Assembly (NCBI GenBank): GCA_030433195.1 | Contig: JAUIME010000102.1 | Coordinates: forward strand, 1 to 11,020 | Direction: 5' to 3' | Source of the DNA: a bacterium | GTDB taxonomy: Bacteria; Planctomycetota; JACOTG01; JAUIME01 | DNA: 11,020 nt | Part shown: positions 5,222-11,020 of the stretch, in pieces | How positions within the stretch are numbered: position 1 is the first letter of the stretch | Layout: each line of letters opens with the position of its first letter | Program-made: the position numbers and the translations under genes | The notes under the pieces: generated by a model | Database searches by the model: none | Told to the model about the DNA's origin: nothing | The model's input: only the letters and a program-made list of their open reading frames with translations

Positions 5222-7767
5222 CCCCGTCGTTCGTCACGCCGCGATCGATCGCGTGCTGCCTCGCCGTTCTCTTCCTCGGATCGCTCGCGGGCTGCAACAA
5301 GGGCGAGCCGGAGCGACGCGCCGGTGAGCTGCAGTCGCTGCTCGAACCGCTCGGACAGTCGAACACCGGGGATCGCGGGCAATCGATCGAAAAGGTCGAG
5401 TCGATCGACCTCGTCGCGTGGCTTCGCATGGGCCGCATCCACGCCGGACGCGGAATCGACAACCTCCGCGTCGACGGCGATCACATCGCGTTCGAGACCG
5501 TCGAGAAGCGACCGTCGTTGCTGATCGACCTCGACATGGACGCCTCGCGGTTCGACACCATCGCGATCGAGGCCGATCCGAAGGGCGACCGCTTGATCCA
5601 ACCGAAGGCCGAGTGGAATCACATGCCCGGCGAGAAGTTCAAGCGCGAACGTCGCGTCATCTTCCACCAGATCCAGGTCCCCACGGGTGATGGCGGAGCG
5701 ACCGAAGGCGAGTCGTCGTCGAAGTACGTGACGATGTTCGCGCCCGTGGGTGATTCGGAGAATTGGTCCGGACACGTTCACCAGTTGAGCATCGTGCCGT
5801 CGACGCCCCCGGGCGTTTCCCTGCGCGTGCGCTCGATCGATTTGCTCGCGGTGCCGTTCCTCGAGAAGAAGGGCCTCCTCGAGGGGCAGCCGCAAGAGCG
5901 CCTCGGCCCGTTCACGATCGGCCCCGAGACGCGCGAAGGTCTCTACGCCGGACCGCCGTTTCGCGCCGTCACGACGGTCGACGTCCCCGAGGGCGGCATC
6001 CTCGAGTTCGGGTACGGCACGATCGACTCCGATTGGCGCAAGCCCGGGGACGGCGTCACGCTGCGGGTCACGGTAACGCCCGTCGACACGGGAAAGTCGA
6101 CCGTCGTGTTCGATCGCACGATCGATCCGAAATCGACGCCCGCGCATCGCGGCTGGCAAGACGACGGCCGGTGCTACCTCGAAGCCTACGAAGGTCGCGA
6201 AGTCGAGATCATGTTCGAGACGCTCGGGTCTCCGGAAGGCGAACCCGACAATCGCTACGACAACTTCATCATCAGCAACCCGATCGTGTATCGGCCGGGC
6301 CGCGCGCTCGGCGAATACAACGTCGTGCTCGTCTCGCTCGACACGCTGCGCGCCGATCGACTTTCGCTCTACGGACATCGTCGCTCGACGTCACCGTGGC
6401 TCGATCGTTTCTCGCGAACGGCGACCGTCTTCCAGAACGCGTCGAGTCAGGCGCCGCGCACGATCGACTCGCACATGTCGCTCTTCACGAGCGTCTATCC
6501 GAGCTCGCATCAGATGGTGGAGGCGACCGCGCGACTCAACCCGAGCTTCGCGACCGTCACCGAGATCTTCAAAGAGAACGAGTATCACACGGCCGGATTC
6601 ACGGAGAGCGGCTTCGTCGGTCATCAGTACGGTTTCCAGCGCGGCTTCGACTCGTACTGGGAACGCGAGATGCCCGAAGGCGCGGGCGGCAACGTCGCCG
6701 AGACTTTCACCGAGGCCTCCGATTGGATTCGCGACAACCACCAGAAGAAGTTCATGATGTTCTTGCACACGTACGAGGCGCACGTTCCGTACTGTCCGCC
6801 GCCGCCCTACTTCGGGTTGTTCCGCGACGAGTACGAAGGCGAGCTCGCGGGCGAGTGCGTCACCAAGACGATGATCTTCGACTACAACACCGAACAAGTG
6901 CACCCCTCCCCGCACGACTGGGAATACATGGTGTCGATGTACGACGAGGAGATTCGCTACCTCGACGAGTACTTCGGTCGGTTCCTGAATACGCTCGAAG
7001 AGACCGGCATCGCCGACGAGACGATCATCGTCGTGGTCTCCGACCACGGCGAGGAGTTCATGGAACACATCATGTTCGGCAAGCACGCACACGCGATCTG
7101 GCAGCAGCAGCTTCACGTACCGCTGATCTTCCGCATCCCCGACTTCGATTCGAAGGAACCGTGCATCGAGACGCCGGTCTCGCTCGTCGACGTCGCGCCG
7201 ACGCTGCTCGAGCTCACGAGCATTCGGATCCCGTCGCAGTTCCGCGGCCGCAGCCTCGTCCCGATGATGCGCGGCGAGGAAGACGACGAAGCCGAACCCG
7301 TCCTGCAGTTCAGTGAGAATCACGGCTATGCGCTGCGCGCGTCGGTGCGCGGCCGCCGCTACAAGCTGATCCACAACTACGGGCTCACCGAAGAGAAGGA
7401 AGACTTCCTCGAGCTCTATCCCAAGTACGCCGAGAACCTCGTTCCCTACGGCGAGTTCGAGCTCTACGACCTGCTCGAGGATCCGCGCGAGAAACACAAT
7501 CTCGCGACCGAACGCCCCGACGTGCTGCAAGAGATGCTCGCCGAGCTGCAACAACGACTCGAGCGAGCCAAGGCGGAGGCGAAGCCGCCTCGTATCGCCG
7601 CCCTCGACCCGGCAGTGGAAGAGCAGCTCCGCGCGCTCGGCTACGTCGACGAACCAAAGAGCGACGAAGGTGAAGGGGACGACGCCGCGCCCGGCAACGA
7701 CGAGTCCGAAGACTCGAGCACGTCCGACGAATCCGACGCAACGGACGACGGATCCGAGGGCCGGTAG
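5218..7767 (+). CDS. Large lipoprotein: N-terminal beta-rich modules plus sulfatase/phosphatase-fold domain
   Basis: 849 residues from the ATG in the ATGA overlap; GAGAGG at 5205-5210 is a well-spaced ribosome site. LAGC is a canonical lipobox with lipidated Cys26. Residues about 63-225 contain FDTIAIEADPKGDR and NWSGHVHQLSIVP, then RVRSIDLLAVPF, a layout like carbohydrate-binding jelly-roll modules. Residues 232-357 form a second beta-rich stretch ending in DNFIISNPIVY. The phosphatase-fold domain spans about 367-810: VSLDTLRADRLSLYGH (Asp375, Asp380), QAPRTIDSHMSLFTSVYPSS (Thr415 at the nucleophile site), HTYEAHVPY (His522), VVSDHGEEF (Asp609, His610), FGKHAH (Lys622, His623), LYDLLEDPREKHNLA (749-763) and ALGYV (806-810). 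T-I-D-S-H replaces the sulfatase C/S-x-P-S-R, so no formylglycine can form. The tail from about 811 is Asp/Glu/Ser-rich, as in its neighbour. It probably acts with the upstream paralogue at the outer envelope; the substrate is unknown. Confidence 0.9.
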   Translation: MTPSFVTPRSIACCLAVLFLGSLAGCNKGEPERRAGELQSLLEPLGQSNTGDRGQSIEKVESIDLVAWLRMGRIHAGRGIDNLRVDGDHIAFETVEKRPSLLIDLDMDASRFDTIAIEADPKGDRLIQPKAEWNHMPGEKFKRERRVIFHQIQVPTGDGGATEGESSSKYVTMFAPVGDSENWSGHVHQLSIVPSTPPGVSLRVRSIDLLAVPFLEKKGLLEGQPQERLGPFTIGPETREGLYAGPPFRAVTTVDVPEGGILEFGYGTIDSDWRKPGDGVTLRVTVTPVDTGKSTVVFDRTIDPKSTPAHRGWQDDGRCYLEAYEGREVEIMFETLGSPEGEPDNRYDNFIISNPIVYRPGRALGEYNVVLVSLDTLRADRLSLYGHRRSTSPWLDRFSRTATVFQNASSQAPRTIDSHMSLFTSVYPSSHQMVEATARLNPSFATVTEIFKENEYHTAGFTESGFVGHQYGFQRGFDSYWEREMPEGAGGNVAETFTEASDWIRDNHQKKFMMFLHTYEAHVPYCPPPPYFGLFRDEYEGELAGECVTKTMIFDYNTEQVHPSPHDWEYMVSMYDEEIRYLDEYFGRFLNTLEETGIADETIIVVVSDHGEEFMEHIMFGKHAHAIWQQQLHVPLIFRIPDFDSKEPCIETPVSLVDVAPTLLELTSIRIPSQFRGRSLVPMMRGEEDDEAEPVLQFSENHGYALRASVRGRRYKLIHNYGLTEEKEDFLELYPKYAENLVPYGEFELYDLLEDPREKHNLATERPDVLQEMLAELQQRLERAKAEAKPPRIAALDPAVEEQLRALGYVDEPKSDEGEGDDAAPGNDESEDSSTSDESDATDDGSEGR

Positions 7768-8046
7768 GGCGCCGAGTCTCACTCGAACCGACTCCCTTGA
7801 ACTCTGCGTCGCCGAATCGCCCACAGCGCGTGTCGGAATCCCGCTACACGCACGTAGGAAATGCGCAAGGCCCTTCGCCCCCAGGAAGATCCGGGATACA
7901 TTGGTTCGCGCCCGGGCAGGTTCCACGACTTCGTGAGTCGGGAATCATCCTGTGTCGAACCCGTCGACGCACCGAGCACGATAGCCCGCGATCACGCTCC
8001 CCGGCCGGCATCTCCAAAGTCCCCGACTGTCGAAGAGTGAGACACC
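7768..8046. other. Intergenic region before the haem peroxidase gene
   Basis: 279 bases without a supportable gene. CGAGT-CTC-ACTCG (7773-7785) just after the stop codon can form a 5-bp hairpin, but no T-run follows. TACATT at 7897-7902, with TTCGCC 17 nt upstream, is at best a weak promoter. Whether the peroxidase is read from its own promoter or from the upstream pair is undecided. Confidence 0.5.
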
Positions 8047-9708
8047 ATGCATCGAAAGCACATCTACCCGTTCGTGATCGGCACGCTCGTCGTCGCCGTC
8101 CTCGTGGGGCACTCCGGCATCGCCCGAACCGCTCCCTCGCCTGCCAACCTCGAGTTCCGCACGATCGACGGCTCGGGCAACAACGACCAGAACCCGACGT
8201 GGGGTGCGGCGCACGCGAAGCTCGTGCGAGCCGTGGTGTGCGCGTACGACGACGAGATCGACGAGCCGTCGGGCGCGGATCGCCCGAGTGCTCGCCTCGT
8301 CAGCAACGTCATGGCGGCGCAACCCGTGACGACTCCTTCCGCCAGCGGCCCGTCGAACATGTTCTGGCTATGGGGACAGTTCCTCGATCACGACCTCGAC
8401 CTCACGGACGCCTTGTTCGACGAGTTCGGCATCTGCCTCGAGCCGTTCCCGATTCCCGTTCCGGCAGGTGACCCGTTCTTCGATCCGCTGGCCGAAGGGG
8501 ATCGTGAGATCGACCTGTGCCGATCGATCTTCGACCCGACGACGGGAACGGATCCGTCGAACCCGCGCGAGCAAGTCAACGCGATCACCGCGTACATCGA
8601 CGCCTCGAACGTCTATGGATCGGACGTCATCCGCGGCGGTGTGCTGCGAGCCTTGGACGGCACGGGCAAGCTCCTCGTCACCGACGATGCGCTGCTCGGC
8701 GATCTGCTCCCGTACAACGTCTTCGGCATGGGCAACGCCAGTCTTCCGGGGCAGGACCCGACATCGCTGTTTCTCGCGGGTGATGTCCGCGCCAACGAGA
8801 ACGTCGCGCTCACGGCGATGCACACGCTGTGGGTGCGCGAGCACAACACCTGGGCGCAAAAGCTCGCGAATCGATTCCCGTCGTCGACCCCCGACGAGAT
8901 CTACGAAACGGCGCGCGTCATCGTCGGCGCGGAGATCCAGAGCATCACCTTCCGCGAGTTCCTTCCCGTGCTGCTCGGGCCGACCGCCATCCCGCCCTAC
9001 GGCGGATACGACGACACGACCGACGCCGGAATCGCGAACGTCTTCTCGACAGTGGCGTATCGGTTCGGACACAGCATGCTCACGAACGAGCTGTTCCGAC
9101 TCGACTCGGAGCTGAATCCCACGCCGGAGGGTCCGATCGCGCTCGCCGCCGCCTTCTTCGCGCCGGACGCCTTCGTAAACGGAGGCGGAGTCGAGCCGCT
9201 ACTTCGCGGGGCCGTCCGTCAGCGTGCGAACGATCTCGATCCGTTCGTCGTCGACGCGGTTCGTAACTTCCTCTTCGGCCCTCCCGGCGCCGGCGGCTTC
9301 GACCTCGCGTCGTTGAACATCCAGCGCGGTCGTGATCACGGGCATCCGAGCTACAACGACGTCCGTGCGGCGTTCGGCCTCGCGCCCAAACCGGATCTCG
9401 CGTCGATCTCCGACGACCCCGAGGTGCAAGCGCGCCTCGCCGCCACCTACGCGGACGTCGATCAGGTCGACCCCTGGGTCGGAGGGCTCTCCGAACCGGC
9501 CGTGAACGGCGGACTTCTCGGCGAGACGTTCTCTGCGATCGTGCGCGACCAGTTCCTGCGCCTACGCGACGGGGACCGCTTCTGGTACCAGAACCATCTG
9601 CCGCCACGAATCGTGAACAAGCTCCAGCGCCAGACCCTGACCAAGGTGATCCGACGCAATACGGACATCGGCGGCGAGATCCAGGCGAACGCTTTCCTCG
9701 TTCCGTAG
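8047..9708 (+). CDS. Secreted animal-type (peroxidasin/myeloperoxidase-like) haem peroxidase
   Basis: 553 residues. MHRKH, a hydrophobic stretch and ARTA near residue 29 form a secretory signal peptide. An in-frame TGA at 8038 fixes the N terminus at ATG 8047; the ribosome site is weak (GAGTGAG). The catalytic set of the animal haem peroxidases is intact: GQFLDHDLDLT (110-120) with Gln111, Asp114 and distal His115; calcium site Asp116 plus T-x-Y-x-D-x-S in TAYIDASNVYGS (181-192); AGDVRANEN with Arg248 and Glu251; HTLWVREHN (259-267); YRFGHSM with proximal His342; IQRGRDHG (425-432); and DRFWYQN. Asp114 and Glu251 match the residues that bind haem covalently in myeloperoxidase, while Asn252 replaces the Met of its third link. 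It should use H2O2 to oxidise halides or organic substrates outside the inner membrane. Neighbours do not show the substrate. It lacks the accessory domains of animal peroxidasins. Confidence 0.95.
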   Translation: MHRKHIYPFVIGTLVVAVLVGHSGIARTAPSPANLEFRTIDGSGNNDQNPTWGAAHAKLVRAVVCAYDDEIDEPSGADRPSARLVSNVMAAQPVTTPSASGPSNMFWLWGQFLDHDLDLTDALFDEFGICLEPFPIPVPAGDPFFDPLAEGDREIDLCRSIFDPTTGTDPSNPREQVNAITAYIDASNVYGSDVIRGGVLRALDGTGKLLVTDDALLGDLLPYNVFGMGNASLPGQDPTSLFLAGDVRANENVALTAMHTLWVREHNTWAQKLANRFPSSTPDEIYETARVIVGAEIQSITFREFLPVLLGPTAIPPYGGYDDTTDAGIANVFSTVAYRFGHSMLTNELFRLDSELNPTPEGPIALAAAFFAPDAFVNGGGVEPLLRGAVRQRANDLDPFVVDAVRNFLFGPPGAGGFDLASLNIQRGRDHGHPSYNDVRAAFGLAPKPDLASISDDPEVQARLAATYADVDQVDPWVGGLSEPAVNGGLLGETFSAIVRDQFLRLRDGDRFWYQNHLPPRIVNKLQRQTLTKVIRRNTDIGGEIQANAFLVP

Positions 9709-9793
9709 GACTCTCGAATCGAGGCCGATCGCGCGAGTCACCTCGATCGTAGAATCGGCGCCTCGGCAACAAGAAACGTCATCGTCGAGCCGG
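9709..9793. other. Short convergent intergenic region with inverted repeats
   Basis: The peroxidase gene and the SGNH gene converge here. ATCGAGG (9718-9724) pairs with CCTCGAT (9741-9747) around a 16-nt loop, and AGCCGG (9788-9793) pairs with CCGGCT (9801-9806) across the SGNH stop codon. Neither is followed by a T-rich run in the proper orientation, so they may help end transcription but are not classical terminators. Confidence 0.3.
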
Positions 9794-10954
9794 TCAGTCT
9801 CCGGCTGGCTCGGCGATCGCTCCTGCGAGTCGTTCGCAAAGCAGCGCCGCGAACTCGGCGTGCAGCCGTTCGCCCGGATGCGACGCATCGGCGAAGTGAT
9901 CGTCGCGAGATCCGCCGAGCGCTTCGACGGCGGCTTCGAGGTCGATGATTGTAAGCCCCTCGGCATTCGCGACCTCGAACAGCACGTCGCGATGCTCGTC
10001 GAACTCGCGGTAGCACGGCACGAGGATCACGAGTTCGAAGCCTCGGCGTTTCGCGAGGCTCGCCATGCGCGCGAGCACTTCGCGTCGCTCCTCTTCGGGC
10101 ACGCGCACTCCGTCGTCGTCGCCCGACGCCATCGCCTCGTCGACGTTCGTCGTCGGCTCCTCCGACTTCGCGTCCTGCGCCATCTGCCTCATGCGATGCC
10201 CGAGTACACGAAAGGCGCGCGAGTTCGCGTTGAGCCACTCGCCGACACGCTCCATCGACCCGCGGGGACGCGTCGCGAGCTCGAGATCGGTCGCCGCGTG
10301 CGACTCGGCGTCCTCGCCGGATCCCTCGACGCGCCGCGCGACGAAGGACGTCCCGAGGAAATCGTTGTAGCCGTGATACACGAGCACCATGTCGGCATCG
10401 AAATCGACGCCTTCGCGCTCGAGCCACACGTAGCTCTGCACGAGACTCCATCCCGGCGTGCCGATGTTGAGGACTTCGACGTCGCGTTCGGTGACGCGCT
10501 CGTCGAGACAGCTCTCGAGCCGAGCGCTGTACGTCTCATTCTGGGCGACCTTGGATCCGAACGTCGTTGATTCGCCGAGCGAGACGATGCGATACGTGCC
10601 GCGGGGCTTTCGCTGGGTCGTCGCGTCGTCTCGCATGCCGAAGGCGTTGGTGCTCACGTCGACGCCCTTGTAGACGAGCTCGGCGTTCGGTCGGTTACGC
10701 CAAAACAAATACGGATCGCCCGCATGTAACTCGGACTGCTTCCACTCGTCCTTCTTCCCGGGGACCGGAATCATGAGCGGCGAATCGTGCGGGTCTGCAA
10801 AGAACAGTCGAGCGGCCCCCTCGATCGTGCCGAGAAACAGAACGATCAGCACCACCATGAACACGAACTTCTTCATGAAGCCGATGCGGGGCGCTTCGCG
10901 CGCGGAGTCGCCCTTCGTCGCAGGCATCGGATTCTGCTTCTCGGATGGAGACAT
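9794..10954 (-). CDS. Membrane-anchored SGNH-hydrolase-fold protein
   Basis: 386 residues. A polar cytoplasmic head (1-26) precedes one hydrophobic span (about 28-50), so the rest lies outside the inner membrane. Family blocks: GESTTFG (127-133, Ser129 as nucleophile), LNIGTPGWS (162-170, Gly of block II), VYHGYNDF (192-199, Asn197 of GxND) and DASHPGERLH (356-365, with Asp356 and His359 as the D-x-x-H pair). DPYLFWRNRPNAEL (80-93) and STNAFGMRDD (101-110) are often found ahead of the GES motif in such proteins from polysaccharide- or lipid-modification contexts (family memory). Residues about 205-290 form a charged insertion with no motif I recognise. The expected reaction is ester hydrolysis or acyl transfer on envelope glycan or lipid. 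Minus-strand GAGG, 5 nt before ATG 10954, supports the start. It is convergent with the peroxidase gene and not part of its operon; its own promoter lies beyond or near the window edge. Confidence 0.88.
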   Translation of the reverse strand: MSPSEKQNPMPATKGDSAREAPRIGFMKKFVFMVVLIVLFLGTIEGAARLFFADPHDSPLMIPVPGKKDEWKQSELHAGDPYLFWRNRPNAELVYKGVDVSTNAFGMRDDATTQRKPRGTYRIVSLGESTTFGSKVAQNETYSARLESCLDERVTERDVEVLNIGTPGWSLVQSYVWLEREGVDFDADMVLVYHGYNDFLGTSFVARRVEGSGEDAESHAATDLELATRPRGSMERVGEWLNANSRAFRVLGHRMRQMAQDAKSEEPTTNVDEAMASGDDDGVRVPEEERREVLARMASLAKRRGFELVILVPCYREFDEHRDVLFEVANAEGLTIIDLEAAVEALGGSRDDHFADASHPGERLHAEFAALLCERLAGAIAEPAGD

Positions 10955-11020
10955 CTCGACCTCGATCGGCCCGGACGGGCGGCAGCGGGCTGTCGCGGGC
11001 CGTGCACGGTCCGCGTTCGA
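10955..11020. other. Right edge, no gene seen
   Basis: 66 bases upstream of the SGNH gene. The minus-strand frame stays open to the edge, so an upstream gene end or a longer N terminus cannot be excluded, but nothing recognisable is present. Confidence 0.4.

Noticed and set aside
7773..7794. Hairpin CGAGT-CTC-ACTCG after the large phosphatase-fold gene as terminator
   Set aside because: Stem of only 5 bp and no T-run follows.
6391..7926. Antisense frame of 511 residues over the second phosphatase-fold gene
   Set aside because: Long only because the sense codons avoid antisense stops; composition is unlike a protein and no start signal fits.
8047..9708. Catalase or bacterial di-haem peroxidase as identity of the haem protein
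   Set aside because: No CxxCH motifs and no catalase signature; the distal DH, RxxE, RFGH and calcium-loop motifs match the animal-type peroxidase family.

Overview
This 11 kb window comes from a high-GC bacterial chromosome, roughly two thirds G+C by eye. It is tightly packed, with a strong preference for G/C at third codon positions, which is why long meaningless reading frames lie opposite the real genes. Several products carry export signals: one classical lipoprotein signal, two less certain lipoboxes, a secretory signal peptide and a membrane-anchored periplasmic domain. This points to a Gram-negative, envelope-rich environmental bacterium. The mix of an ECF sigma/anti-sigma pair, sulfatase-fold lipoproteins, an animal-type haem peroxidase and a GxND-type SGNH protein would fit a Planctomycetota- or Myxococcota-like lineage. 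That assignment is inference; there is no rRNA or taxonomic marker here.

Layout. (1) From the left edge to 973, minus strand, lies a PrsW-family intramembrane metalloprotease; it starts with GTG and its C terminus runs off the window. (2) Divergent from it, 1203-3457 on the plus strand is a compact three-gene unit: a lipoprotein, an ECF sigma factor (ATGA overlap) and a membrane-spanning anti-sigma factor (3 nt gap). (3) A good sigma-70-like promoter at 3529-3556 precedes a second unit, 3632-7767, of two sulfatase/alkaline-phosphatase-fold proteins that are probably lipid-anchored and are also joined by an ATGA overlap. (4) 8047-9708 encodes a secreted animal-type haem peroxidase. (5) Convergent to it, 9794-10954 on the minus strand encodes a membrane-anchored SGNH-hydrolase-like protein. 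Intergenic stretches are all under 300 bases. No tRNA, rRNA, mobile element, CRISPR array or convincing terminator was seen.

How it may work together. The PrsW protease, the sigma factor and the single-pass anti-sigma factor resemble the parts of a regulated-proteolysis envelope-stress circuit, with the co-transcribed lipoprotein as a possible sensor or modulator. The two sulfatase-fold proteins carry Thr where true sulfatases carry the formylglycine-forming Cys/Ser, so they are more likely phosphohydrolases or phosphotransferases than sulfatases. Whether the sigma circuit controls them, the peroxidase or the SGNH protein cannot be told from this sequence. The shared theme is the cell envelope and the space outside the inner membrane.
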